A DNA stretch of 64,000 nucleotides from an uncultured Chloracidobacterium sp. (GTDB taxonomy: Bacteria > Acidobacteriota > Blastocatellia > Pyrinomonadales > Pyrinomonadaceae): assembly GCA_936914845.1 (NCBI GenBank), contig CAKZGE010000004.1:558001-622000 (forward strand). Direction: 5' to 3'. Positions 16,097 to 24,171 of the stretch are shown here, one piece after another. The position numbers and the translations under genes are program-made. The notes under the pieces are model-generated. The model had not been told where the DNA came from, ran no database searches, and worked only from the letters and a program-made list of their open reading frames with translations. The stretch's first letter is position 1. Each line of letters begins with the position of its first letter.

Positions 16097-17035
16097 TTAT
16101 AGTGCAAGTATCTCTTCTATCGCCGAATAGGGATCTTTATCCTTGGCGGCGATCTGCGAAGCGAGAGCGTCGAGCTGTTCGGATGTTCCGTTTTTAGCCA
16201 TTAGGTCGGCAAAAAGCCTCTCCTGCAGCATTTCGGTCAAACGCCAACGGGCGATCGCTTTTTTTCGCTGGTCAGCATCCGGAGATCGTTCCGTGTACAC
16301 ACGATAGCTTTCGATGGCTTCGGCAAGCTTGTCGATGCCTTTGTTTTCCGGAGCCACAGTTTGAACGATCGGCGGATGCCACAGATCCGGCCGGTGAGCC
16401 AGGCTGAGAAGTGATTCCAGCTCCTTTTGGGTGCGGATAACCCCGTCGCGGTCTGCTTTATTGATGACAAAGACGTCGCCGATCTCCATAATGCCGGCCT
16501 TGATCGCCTGAATATCGTCGCCCATGCCCGGTACCAGCACGACGACGGAAACATCGGCTGTTTTTACGATCTCGACCTCGTCTTGGCCTACGCCGACCGT
16601 TTCAACGATGATCTTGTCAAATCCGGCAGCGTCGAGTACCGCGACGGCATCGACGGTCGAGCGTGAAAGTCCGCCCATATTGCCGCGCGTCGCCATGGAG
16701 CGAATGAATATATTTCTATCAAGGCCGAGCGTCGCCATGCGGATGCGGTCGCCAAGTATCGCCCCGCCGCTGAACGGGCTGGAAGGATCGATACAAATGA
16801 TGCCGACGCGGTCTCCGTTTTCTTTATAATGCAGGGCCAGTTTATCGACCAGCGACGACTTGCCCGCACCGGGAGCTCCGGTAATGCCGACCACCGTCGC
16901 TTTGCCGGTGTGCGGATAAATAAGCTTCATCAATTCGGCTGCGTGGTGCGTGCCGTTCTCGATGCGTGTTATCGCTCGTGCTATGGAAAGCGTCTCGCCG
17001 GCGAGAACCTTCTGTATGTGTTCGGCGTTGGTCAT
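16097..17035 (-). CDS. meaB: MeaB/ArgK G-protein chaperone of methylmalonyl-CoA mutase
   Basis: 312 residues. G3E-family GTPase that loads and protects adenosylcobalamin in methylmalonyl-CoA mutase. Walker A GAPGAGKS at 53-60, the VVETVGVGQDEVE switch region at about 143-155 and the base-specificity NKAD at 192-195 are intact. Older annotations as an arginine/ornithine transport ATPase (ArgK) reflect an early misassignment of the family. It is followed by the epimerase gene; the mutase itself is encoded 13 kb away in this window. Confidence 0.95.
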   Translation of the reverse strand: MTNAEHIQKVLAGETLSIARAITRIENGTHHAAELMKLIYPHTGKATVVGITGAPGAGKSSLVDKLALHYKENGDRVGIICIDPSSPFSGGAILGDRIRMATLGLDRNIFIRSMATRGNMGGLSRSTVDAVAVLDAAGFDKIIVETVGVGQDEVEIVKTADVSVVVLVPGMGDDIQAIKAGIMEIGDVFVINKADRDGVIRTQKELESLLSLAHRPDLWHPPIVQTVAPENKGIDKLAEAIESYRVYTERSPDADQRKKAIARWRLTEMLQERLFADLMAKNGTSEQLDALASQIAAKDKDPYSAIEEILAL

Positions 17036-17145
17036 GGATCAGAAACTATGATTTTCGCATTTTTTACCAAAAAAGAAAAAACATAGGCTCCGCAGCGTTT
17101 TCATTGCCGCAGAGCCTTTGAAATTCCGGAAAGTAAATATGCCGT

Positions 17146-17646
17146 TCAAGCAAAGCTTTGCTCGTCGGCCGTGGGGCCGTAAATGCTCGGAACAGGAATA
17201 TCCCGCAGCCGCATATAGACCGAAAGCTGGCCGCGATGATGGGCCAAATGGCTGAATGTCTGCCGGAAGGTGGCATAGCGGCTAAGCTCTTGATGAATAG
17301 TATCGCCGCTGCGCAATATCCATGCCTTTTCGTAATCTGTGTCCGACATTTTTTCGATGGCCTCGATCGATGACCGCAACCCTTCGTCAAACAGCTTGAC
17401 CAAACCATCCGTGTCTTCGACCTTTGGATATGCGCCGTCGCCCTTTTCGAAATCAAGTTCGTCCGTTGCAGCCATCATGCCGAACCAGCCGAACATCATT
17501 GCGGTCAGCGTTGCCAGCTGCTGCATTGACATCGATTTCTCATGCGGTTTCCAATCAAAGGTCTCGGCCGGGATCCGTTCCAGCATTTTCCGCGTAGAAA
17601 TTGATTCTTCATTCAATTCGTTAATGAATTCTTCGTTCTTGTTCAT
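17146..17646 (-). CDS. DinB-family protein, copy 1
   Basis: 166 residues. Four-helix DinB/YfiT-like metal-binding fold; many members are thiol-S-transferases or of unknown function. Helix 1 (FINELNEESISTRKMLERIP), the WKPHEKSMSMQQLATL segment with a likely metal His, and FSHLAHHRGQLSVYMRL (paired His) near the C-terminus are the family signature. The C-terminal PVPSIYGPTADEQ is shared with the neighbour just upstream, showing tandem duplication. The substrate is unknown; bacillithiol- or mycothiol-type cofactors are not implied by anything seen. Confidence 0.85.
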   Translation of the reverse strand: MNKNEEFINELNEESISTRKMLERIPAETFDWKPHEKSMSMQQLATLTAMMFGWFGMMAATDELDFEKGDGAYPKVEDTDGLVKLFDEGLRSSIEAIEKMSDTDYEKAWILRSGDTIHQELSRYATFRQTFSHLAHHRGQLSVYMRLRDIPVPSIYGPTADEQSFA

Positions 17647-17667
17647 AAAAGATCTCCAAATTTGTAT

Positions 17668-18168
17668 TTAAGAAACGCCTTCGTCTGCCGAAGGCCCGTA
17701 GATCGAGGGTACCGGTATATCGTTAGAGCGCAAATAGCCGGACAATTGGCCGCGATGATGGATCGTGTGGTTCAAAATAAAGGAACGGAGACAGGCGGCT
17801 TTGGGCATTGTGAAGTAGATCTTTTCACCTTCGCGCATTGTCCAATCGTCGTAAAAAGTTTCGGGGCGGGCATCTTTGATCGACGCCAGGGCTCCGTTTA
17901 CATTCGCGTCAAAGGCTTCGAGAAGCTCCTCGGCGGTGGTTGGAGTAAAGGCAGTGTAGGGAAAGGCGGCGAGGTCAAGTTCCGGTGTTTCCAATATGCC
18001 GGGAACCCAGCCGAACATCTCTGTTATATGAGCGGCCAATTGGCCGAATGAATACGATCTGTCGTGCGGCTTCCAAGCAAAAAGTTCTGCCGGAACCCGT
18101 TCGAGACAGCGGCGGGTGATGGCCGCCTCGCTGGTCAATTCGTCAAAGAATGCCTGATTCAAAGTCAT
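17668..18168 (-). CDS. DinB-family protein, copy 2
   Basis: 166 residues from the ATG at 18168, which is preceded by GGAGG at a suitable distance; the frame is open further upstream to 18339 but without a better start. Same fold and motifs as copy 1: FAWKPHDRSYSFGQLAAH, NHTIHHRGQLSGYLR and PVPSIYGPSADEG. All three likely metal histidines are conserved. The two genes are 21 bases apart and probably co-transcribed. Confidence 0.85.
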   Translation of the reverse strand: MTLNQAFFDELTSEAAITRRCLERVPAELFAWKPHDRSYSFGQLAAHITEMFGWVPGILETPELDLAAFPYTAFTPTTAEELLEAFDANVNGALASIKDARPETFYDDWTMREGEKIYFTMPKAACLRSFILNHTIHHRGQLSGYLRSNDIPVPSIYGPSADEGVS

Positions 18169-18548
18169 AAAATATAAACCTCCGATTTTGGCGTAACGGT
18201 CCAAACTATAACACCGATGTTTCATAGTTGCAACAGATCGGCATGCATTAGATGCGGCAAGAAATCCATTGACAGTTACAAGGGTTGAATATATGCTTTC
18301 TGATGTTCGGTAGGATGGAAAAATTGCGGCGACGCCCACCGTTATTATGTAAGCCCGAAATTACCGCTCGAACCAGTTACCCCCTGCAGTGCAGTTTAAA
18401 ATTTCAAAATAGCTGCAGATTTGATGCCTGAACTGCGTTCTATGTATGTTCAAGGCGGAAGTTTGCTCAGAAGGCAGGTCTGAGATGGATGCATTCCCGG
18501 CGAAGTTTTGGGAAGTAGAGAAAGAAGGAAGAAGAAGTTTTAGGAAGT
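18169..18548. other. Intergenic region upstream of the exported protein gene at 18549
   Basis: 380 bases with no supported gene. It holds the promoter at 18269-18297 and a purine-rich run (AGAAGGAAGAAGAAG) that ends in the AGGAAG ribosome site of the next gene. A predicted leader of about 245 bases remains unexplained; no strong hairpin with a T-run was seen in it. Confidence 0.5.
18269..18297 (+). promoter_or_regulatory. Predicted sigma-70 promoter
   Basis: Perfect TTGACA (18269-18274), 17-base spacer and TATGCT (18292-18297). It points toward the exported protein gene at 18549, implying a long leader, so an additional unseen small transcript is possible. Confidence 0.55.
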
Positions 18549-19325
18549 ATGAAAAAGACTTTTAAATGTATATCACTGTCGGCCATATTAGTTGCGGCAA
18601 CCGCCCTGGCCGGCTACGCACAAGATAAAAAGATATTCGGGATCTTGGAATTGAATGTTCCTACAACGCTTTCGGAATGTCATCTGGAGCTAAAGGATTT
18701 TCAGTATCTTGGAGATCAGCAGGGAGGTCTGCTCGGCAAATTGACCTCTCGTAAGCGCTGGGTTTACGAATACGATAAAGCCGCACCGGTTTCAGCTCCG
18801 TGTTATGAACGCCCCTATTTTAAGGATGTCGTTTATAACAAAAAGAGCGAGATACCGCCGCTGCCGCTGGCCCGTCCGTCTCGGTGGGTCTTGATCAAGT
18901 TTCCGGAAAACGCGGCTCCGGCTATGGTTGCAGAAAATACGGTCTTATCGTTCTTTTTGGACGATGGGCGGGTGGACGGGGCATTTTTTCGATTTAATAA
19001 GAACGAAGCGGATTCGGTCTTTGCCAATCTGAAAAAGAAATACGGCCAGCGGCCAAAGATAACGCCGATGAAGTGGCAGAATTCGACCGGAGCGGTCGTT
19101 GAATATTATATTGCGGAATGGGATCTGCCAACCTTCAAGGTGACGATGGAAAGTGCGGGTGTTTCGTTTTGGATCGACATTCTAAAAACAAATTTCATCA
19201 CCGCATCTGTGTATATGGATTCCAACAGCCCTTTCTCTTCGCCTTACGGATTGGTCAAGATAGCCAATAAATCGAAAGCGGATATTGAAGGTAAAGCGCC
19301 GGAAAAGAACAAAATACCGCTCTAA
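18549..19325 (+). CDS. Exported protein of unknown function
   Basis: 258 residues. Signal peptide MKKTFKCISLSAILVAATAL, cleavage near AGYAQ (residue 25). The mature protein has FGILELNVPTTLSECHLELK at its start, two further Cys-containing segments (SAPCYERPYF) and a mixed alpha/beta composition. I do not recognise a family. A good AGGAAG ribosome site supports the start. A strong terminator 25 bases after the stop isolates it as a single-gene unit. Confidence 0.78.
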   Translation: MKKTFKCISLSAILVAATALAGYAQDKKIFGILELNVPTTLSECHLELKDFQYLGDQQGGLLGKLTSRKRWVYEYDKAAPVSAPCYERPYFKDVVYNKKSEIPPLPLARPSRWVLIKFPENAAPAMVAENTVLSFFLDDGRVDGAFFRFNKNEADSVFANLKKKYGQRPKITPMKWQNSTGAVVEYYIAEWDLPTFKVTMESAGVSFWIDILKTNFITASVYMDSNSPFSSPYGLVKIANKSKADIEGKAPEKNKIPL

Positions 19326-19350
19326 TTAGACCGATATTTTTGCCGGATCA

Positions 19351-19387
19351 GCCGAACGCTCGATTTAACGAAGCGTTCGGCTTTTTT
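19351..19387 (+). terminator. Rho-independent terminator
   Basis: Perfect 10-base stem (19351-19360 / 19372-19381), 11-base loop, six T residues at 19382-19387. Follows the exported protein gene. It lies inside the open frame that extends upstream of the MFS gene, which argues against an early MFS start. Confidence 0.93.
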
Positions 19388-19420
19388 GCATCGTGGCGGC
19401 GTTTCGTTAAAATTGAAGGT

Positions 19421-20656
19421 GTGACAGACCTTTCGAACAAGCGAACATATTACGGGATCATCGCCACGCTCGGGTTCTTGATCGGGCTTAATCCTTTCAG
19501 TATCGATATGTATCTGCCGGGATTTTCGGCTATCGCGGCATCTTTGCGAACGGACACGGCGACGGTTGGGCTGTCATTGGCCAGCTTTTTCGCGGGGATC
19601 TGTCTTGGCCAGTTGGCATATGGGCCAATAATGGACCGCTACGGCCGTTTTCGACCGCTGCTGATCGGCTTGGGGATCTATTTCGCGGCGTCTATCGGGT
19701 GTGCTTTTGCCGGTTCCATCGATCAGCTGATCGTACTGCGTTTTGTGCAGGCTCTTGGCGGGTGTGCGGGAATGGTGGCGAGCCGGGCAATGGTAAGAGA
19801 CATTTTTCCGGTCAATGAAAATGCAAAGATCTTTTCGATGCTGATGCTCGTGATGGGCGTAGCCCCGATAATAGCACCGAGCATTGGCGGCTTGATCGTG
19901 CAAAACTTTGATTGGCACGCCATATTTATCGTGCTGGCGGCGATAACAATGCTGGTTTTGTTATGTGTATGGAAATTTTTGCCGGAAAGCAAGGAACCGG
20001 ATCACAGTGTTTCGCTGAATCCGGTGCGGGTTTTGGGCGGATATTTGTCCGCAGCGGCAAATCTCCGATTCATGCTGTTCACGCTGGCAATGGCGTTTGC
20101 GACGGCCGGATTGTTTGGCTATATCACAAGTTCGCCTTTTCTTTATATGGAAATGCACGGGCTTACCGAATCGCAATACGGCATTGCCTTTAGCTTTTGC
20201 GCTCTTTGTTTGATCACCGGCAGCCAGATCAACCGGCTCTTGCTGCGAAGATTTTCCGAGGAACAGATCGCGATTGCGGCGGCGATCGGGCTGGTCATTA
20301 TTTCCGCAGCTCTTTTGGCGACAATGCTCGCGGGTGTAAACCTATTTGCGGCCACGCTGGCGTGCATTGCTCCATTTATGTTTCTATTAGGAATAATCAA
20401 CCCGAACACGTCCGCACTGGCATTGGCTTCGGTAACCAAAAACATCGGCATGGCGTCTGCCTTGACCGGTTTTATTCAAATGGGGTTGAGTGCTTTAGCG
20501 GCTGCCGCGGTCAGCTTTTTTTCCAACCACAGCGCGGTGCCGATGGCCGTGATCATCATGGCCTGTACGGCAACGGTGCTGGCGTGCGTTCTTGCTGCTT
20601 ATCTAAGGGCTTCGCATCATAGCCGGGCCGGGCGTCTGATCATAACCGAAGGGTGA
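19421..20656 (+). CDS. Bcr/CflA-family MFS drug-efflux transporter
   Basis: 411 residues from a GTG at 19421. Twelve hydrophobic helices; the first carries the Bcr/CflA hallmark FSIDMYLPGFSAIAASL, and the motif YGPIMDRYGRFRPLLIG is the MFS loop 2-3 signature. Exports small drugs (bicyclomycin, chloramphenicol and others in relatives) with protons; the substrate here is unknown. The frame is open to 19340, but that part contains a strong terminator, so the GTG is chosen; no ideal ribosome site is seen. The 3' end overlaps a GTG that could start the next gene (GTGA), suggesting coupling. Confidence 0.9.
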   Translation: MTDLSNKRTYYGIIATLGFLIGLNPFSIDMYLPGFSAIAASLRTDTATVGLSLASFFAGICLGQLAYGPIMDRYGRFRPLLIGLGIYFAASIGCAFAGSIDQLIVLRFVQALGGCAGMVASRAMVRDIFPVNENAKIFSMLMLVMGVAPIIAPSIGGLIVQNFDWHAIFIVLAAITMLVLLCVWKFLPESKEPDHSVSLNPVRVLGGYLSAAANLRFMLFTLAMAFATAGLFGYITSSPFLYMEMHGLTESQYGIAFSFCALCLITGSQINRLLLRRFSEEQIAIAAAIGLVIISAALLATMLAGVNLFAATLACIAPFMFLLGIINPNTSALALASVTKNIGMASALTGFIQMGLSALAAAAVSFFSNHSAVPMAVIIMACTATVLACVLAAYLRASHHSRAGRLIITEG

Positions 20657-20670
20657 CCGCACCAAGAAAG

Positions 20671-21663
20671 ATGCAAAAGATCGACATACACACACATATT
20701 TTGCCGCGCGATATTCCCGCTTGGAAGCACAAGTTCGGCTACGGCGGATTTATCACGCTCGATCACTACCAGCCGTGCTGTGCCCATATGGTCCGCGATG
20801 ACGGAACGGCCTTTCGCGACGTTGAAGCTAACTGCTGGGACGCGGAAGCCCGAATCGTTGAGATGGATGCGGAGGGCGTTTCGATGCAGGTGCTTTCGAC
20901 GGTGCCGGTAATGTTCAGTTATTGGGCGAAGCCGAAGGATGCGGCAGATATTTCGGCGTTTTTGAATGACGGCATTGCGGAAATATGCATCAAATTCCCG
21001 CAACGGTTTGCAGGATTGGGAACGGTTCCGATGCAGGATAGCGAGTTGGCGATAAAAGAGCTTGAACGCTGCCGCAGCATCGGGCTGAAGGGAATTCAGA
21101 TCGGCACGAACGTAAACCAGCTAAATCTTGGCGAAAAGCGGTTCTTCGAATTTTTTGCTGCCTGTCAAGAGCTCGACATGGCCGTTTTTGTGCATCCATG
21201 GGAAATGATGGGCGAAGCCGATATGCAAAAATATTGGCTGCCGTGGCTGGTCGGCATGCCGGCGGAGACTTCGCGGGCGATATGCTCGCTGATATTTTCG
21301 GGCACTCTTGAGCGTTTGCCTGCTTTGCGTATATGTTTTGCTCACGGCGGCGGCTCGTTCCCGTTCACAGCCGGCCGTATCGCACACGGATTTGAGGTGC
21401 GGCCCGACCTGGTAGCTATCGACAATGCTGTCGATCCGCGAAAATATTTCGACAGGATCTATTTCGATTCGCTGGTGCACGACGCGGCAGCTTTGCGGTA
21501 TCTGATCGACACGGCCGGCGAGCGACGGATAATGCTCGGCACCGACTATCCATTTCCGCTCGGTGAAGCGGAACCTGGCAAATTGATCGAGAATACGCTG
21601 AAAGACACGGATCTGCAGCGACGTTTGTTGTACCAAAATGCGATCGAATGGCTAAAATTGTGA
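20671..21663 (+). CDS. nbaD: 2-amino-3-carboxymuconate-6-semialdehyde decarboxylase (ACMSD)
   Basis: 330 residues from the ATG at 20671; a GTG at 20653 overlapping the MFS stop is an alternative. Zinc amidohydrolase-fold decarboxylase of the kynurenine pathway, acting on the ring-cleavage product of 3-hydroxyanthranilate. Similarity to animal and Pseudomonas ACMSD is evident throughout: IDIHTHILP (zinc ligands His7 and His9), ENCWD-like ANCWDAEARI, LSTVPVMFSYWAKP, FVHPWEMM, KYWLPWLVGMPAET, CFAHGGGSFPFTAGRI and LGTDYPFPLGE (metal Asp). The match is far closer than to generic amidohydrolases. The dioxygenase producing its substrate is at 23.5 kb and a likely aminomuconate deaminase at 25.2 kb. 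Confidence 0.93.
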   Translation: MQKIDIHTHILPRDIPAWKHKFGYGGFITLDHYQPCCAHMVRDDGTAFRDVEANCWDAEARIVEMDAEGVSMQVLSTVPVMFSYWAKPKDAADISAFLNDGIAEICIKFPQRFAGLGTVPMQDSELAIKELERCRSIGLKGIQIGTNVNQLNLGEKRFFEFFAACQELDMAVFVHPWEMMGEADMQKYWLPWLVGMPAETSRAICSLIFSGTLERLPALRICFAHGGGSFPFTAGRIAHGFEVRPDLVAIDNAVDPRKYFDRIYFDSLVHDAAALRYLIDTAGERRIMLGTDYPFPLGEAEPGKLIENTLKDTDLQRRLLYQNAIEWLKL

Positions 21664-21690
21664 AGCAGTTCCTTGTCATATTGCTTTAGG

Positions 21691-21710
21691 TTATGCAATC
21701 ATAATATACA
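21691..21710 (+). promoter_or_regulatory. Palindrome and -10 element directly before the acyl-CoA dehydrogenase gene
   Basis: TTATG-CAAT-CATAA palindrome at 21691-21704, abutting a TATACA -10-like element (21705-21710) that ends 8 bases before the ATG. No ribosome-binding site is present. The block from the -10 to codon 2 is nearly identical to that before etfB. Confidence 0.5.
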
Positions 21711-21718
21711 TTTATATT

Positions 21719-22861
21719 ATGAATTTCGAACTTAACGAAGAGCAAAAACAGATCAAATTCAGTATTCGCGAATTTGCGGAAAGCGAGATCGGACCGCATG
21801 TAATGGAATGGGACGAGGCCCAACATTTTCCGGTCGAGCTGCGTCCGAAACTTGCCGAACTCGGGCTTTTGGGCATTATTTTTCCGGAAGAATACGGCGG
21901 AGCAGGCATGGGCTATGTCGAATACGCGACGATCATCGAAGAGATAGCCCGCGTCTGCGGTTCGGTTGGGCTTTCGGTGGCTGCTCATAATTCGCTTTGT
22001 TCAAATCATATCTACAGCTTTGGCAGCGAAGAGCAAAAGCAGAAATATCTGTTGCCGCTGGCAGCAGGCGAAAATTTCGGTGCCTGGGGGCTTACCGAAT
22101 CGCAGGCCGGTTCTGATGCATCGGGAACCCGAACGACCGCTGTCCGAAAAGGCGACGGTTGGATCGTAAATGGCTCAAAGAATTTTATTACCCACGCCAT
22201 TGCCTGCGACACACTGGTGGCGGTGGCCGTCACCGACCGTTCGCAGGGAAATCGCGGCATTTCGGCATTTATCTTTGATAAGACGATGGAGGGGTTTCGT
22301 TCTGACAAAAAAGAGAATAAGCTTGGCATGCGGGCCAGCGAAACGGCTTCGGTCGTGTTCGAAGATTGCTTTGTGCCGGATGCGAACCGGCTCGGCAATG
22401 AGGGCGAAGGCTTTTTGCAGGCAATGAAGGTATTGGACGGCGGCCGCATTTCGATCGCGGCTTTGTCGGTCGGTATTGCCCAAGGTGCTTACGAATCGGC
22501 CGTTCGCTATGCAAAAGAGAGGGAACAATTTGGCAAGCCGATCGCCGATTTTCAAGCGATCCAATTCAAATTGGCAGATATGGCGACACAGATCGAGGCC
22601 GCCCGATTGCTGACGCTGCAGGCTGCGGCTGCCAAAGACGCCAACTTGCCGGTGACACAAAAATCGGCTATGGCAAAGCTTTTTGCTTCGGAAACGGCGG
22701 TGAAAGTTGCCGAAGAAGCTATTCAGATCCACGGCGGTTACGGCTATACAAAAGATTACCCGGCGGAAAAATACTGGCGGGACGCAAAGCTTTGCACCAT
22801 TGGCGAAGGTACCAGCGAGATACAGCGGGTTGTTATCGCGAAAAATCTGCTGCGAAGTTGA
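21719..22861 (+). CDS. Acyl-CoA dehydrogenase (short/branched-chain type)
   Basis: 380 residues, the usual length. FAD enzyme that introduces the alpha-beta double bond into acyl-CoA and passes electrons to ETF. All family signatures are seen: FGAWGLTESQAGSDASGTRT (FAD/substrate), VNGSKNFITHA, KLGMRASET, REQFGKPIADFQAIQFKLADMA, and IHGGYGYTKDYPAEKYWRDAK. The catalytic base is the first Glu in GEGTSEIQR near residue 366. Closest in style to butyryl-CoA and short/branched-chain dehydrogenases; chain length cannot be fixed. The start lacks a Shine-Dalgarno and shares its upstream block with etfB, its redox partner. Confidence 0.94.
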   Translation: MNFELNEEQKQIKFSIREFAESEIGPHVMEWDEAQHFPVELRPKLAELGLLGIIFPEEYGGAGMGYVEYATIIEEIARVCGSVGLSVAAHNSLCSNHIYSFGSEEQKQKYLLPLAAGENFGAWGLTESQAGSDASGTRTTAVRKGDGWIVNGSKNFITHAIACDTLVAVAVTDRSQGNRGISAFIFDKTMEGFRSDKKENKLGMRASETASVVFEDCFVPDANRLGNEGEGFLQAMKVLDGGRISIAALSVGIAQGAYESAVRYAKEREQFGKPIADFQAIQFKLADMATQIEAARLLTLQAAAAKDANLPVTQKSAMAKLFASETAVKVAEEAIQIHGGYGYTKDYPAEKYWRDAKLCTIGEGTSEIQRVVIAKNLLRS

Positions 22862-22884
22862 GCTACCGCTGCGATCGGCGCCGT

Positions 22885-23466
22885 TTATACGGTTTCCAAT
22901 TCGTGCTTTAAGCGGCGAAGGGCATTTTTATTTTTCAACAGGCCTTCGATCAGTTCATCGCTTTTCGACAAAGCTTCCGATTCACTGATCTTCTCCCGCA
23001 AGGCTTGATTTATCAATGTCTGGTAGCCGACGTTTGACCTTTCCGCTTCAAACTTGAAATGATCGATCACATCCGGGTCGAGCATGATCGTGATCCGGCT
23101 TTTATGGCGCTTAACAACCTTGTCAATGAAAGCGGGCCGTTCTATTCTTCTAAATCGTTTCTTGAACTCTTCTTCGTTATTCAAAATAGATTCATCAAAA
23201 TCATCGTTCATAATCTTTACCATCCAGTTTTCCGCTCGTCGGGCGGTAATGAATCGAATTTGCTCTTCAACATAGGTGAAAACGAGAAAAACCAATCCAT
23301 ATCGCGCCGTCATTCCGGTAACGGTATATCTGATCTCATCGTCGGAGTGTTCCAGATCATTCCTATAGACCGCAAATGGGTCGTCAAAGATATCCTTGAC
23401 AAATTCGAAATCTACCCGATGATCTTCTAAAACCTTCTGCCGTTTGGCATCGTTCCATATGAACAT
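22885..23466 (-). CDS. brnTA: BrnT-BrnA type II toxin-antitoxin fused into one protein
   Basis: 193 residues in one uninterrupted frame. Residues 1-85 match the BrnT ribonuclease toxin (RelE-like fold): MFIWNDAKRQ start, DDEIRYTVTGMT, and the basic RFITARRAE segment with Arg71, Arg76 and Arg77. Residues 86-193 match the BrnA antitoxin: an acidic linker starting at Met86, then the ribbon-helix-helix DNA-binding core KSRITIMLDPDVIDHFKFEA...GYQTLINQALREKI (122-160). BrnT and BrnA are normally separate, toxin first; here no stop separates them. Met86 could also be an internal start producing free antitoxin. It lies convergent to the acyl-CoA dehydrogenase gene. Fusion seen directly; activity inferred. 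Confidence 0.87.
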   Translation of the reverse strand: MFIWNDAKRQKVLEDHRVDFEFVKDIFDDPFAVYRNDLEHSDDEIRYTVTGMTARYGLVFLVFTYVEEQIRFITARRAENWMVKIMNDDFDESILNNEEEFKKRFRRIERPAFIDKVVKRHKSRITIMLDPDVIDHFKFEAERSNVGYQTLINQALREKISESEALSKSDELIEGLLKNKNALRRLKHELETV

Positions 23467-23470
23467 AGAC

Positions 23471-23490
23471 TATATGTATAATATATGTAT
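23471..23490 (-). promoter_or_regulatory. Candidate BrnA operator: two direct repeats before brnTA
   Basis: Two 9-base direct repeats (tatatgtat, 23471-23479 and 23482-23490), 11 bases apart, one helical turn, the geometry used by ribbon-helix-helix repressors. The first begins 5 bases from the brnTA start codon. A TATACA -10-like element (23480-23475 on the - strand) is again 8 bases from the ATG, and TTGACA occurs at 23495-23490. Autoregulation is inferred from BrnTA biology. Confidence 0.5.
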
Positions 23491-23539
23491 GTCAAAAAAA
23501 ATATTCGCTCTTAGTTAAAATATCGATCTTCTTCATTTT

Positions 23540-24055
23540 TCAACTCGGAGGCTGCATTACGGAGCTGCATTTTTTGCACGTTCGCAGGTCTTCGCTGCCG
23601 TAGAATTTTTGGAAAACTCCTTGAAATTGGGTGGTGATATCTTCGAGCTGAAAGTATTCTTCGTAGAGTTTTTCGTTGCAGTTTTCGCAGAACCAGAGCA
23701 GGCCGTCGAGTTCGCCCGGGCGACGTTTGCGTTCGATGACGAGGCCGACGGTGTTGGCTCCGCGGATCGGATTGTGCGGAATGCGCGGCGGCAGCAGGAA
23801 CATTTCGCCTTCGCGGATCGGAACTTCGACCGCTTTGCCGTCTTCCTGAATTTGCACTTTTATATTGCCTTCTAGTTGATAAAAAAGTTCTTCGCCCTCG
23901 TCCCAATGGTAATCTTTTCGGGAATTCGGCCCGCCCACGACCATCACGATAAAATCGTCATCGTCATAAACGCACTGATTACCGACCGGCGGTTTGAGTA
24001 GATGCCGATGTTCATCGATCCATTGTTTGAAATTGAAAGGGCGGCGGATCGTCAT
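23540..24055 (-). CDS. nbaC: 3-hydroxyanthranilate 3,4-dioxygenase
   Basis: 171 residues from the ATG at 24055 (family N-terminus RRPFNFKQWIDEH); the frame is open to 24100. Non-haem Fe(II) cupin dioxygenase opening the ring of 3-hydroxyanthranilate in tryptophan degradation or NAD synthesis. Iron ligands His50, Glu56 and His94 and the substrate-site residues Arg46 and Glu108 match the bacterial NbaC layout. The C-terminal rubredoxin-like iron site, Cys123/Cys126 and Cys160/Cys163, is intact. Its product is the substrate of the ACMSD encoded 2 kb away on the other strand. Confidence 0.95.
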   Translation of the reverse strand: MTIRRPFNFKQWIDEHRHLLKPPVGNQCVYDDDDFIVMVVGGPNSRKDYHWDEGEELFYQLEGNIKVQIQEDGKAVEVPIREGEMFLLPPRIPHNPIRGANTVGLVIERKRRPGELDGLLWFCENCNEKLYEEYFQLEDITTQFQGVFQKFYGSEDLRTCKKCSSVMQPPS

Positions 24056-24171
24056 AATGGAATTAGGCGGCGAATGCGGCACTATTCTTAAGTCTTTCAA
24101 TCATATCAGCTTTTGACGCGTTAAATCCAGATGGTTATAAACCGGAGAGTCGCGGCGTATAATCAAATGTG

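Noticed and set aside
18340..18548. tRNA or small RNA gene in the long leader
   Set aside because: No cloverleaf, no conserved T-arm (GGTTCGA) and no terminator hairpin could be found.
19340..19420. Upstream ATG start for the MFS transporter
   Set aside because: The added segment is the terminator of the previous gene and does not resemble an MFS N-terminus.
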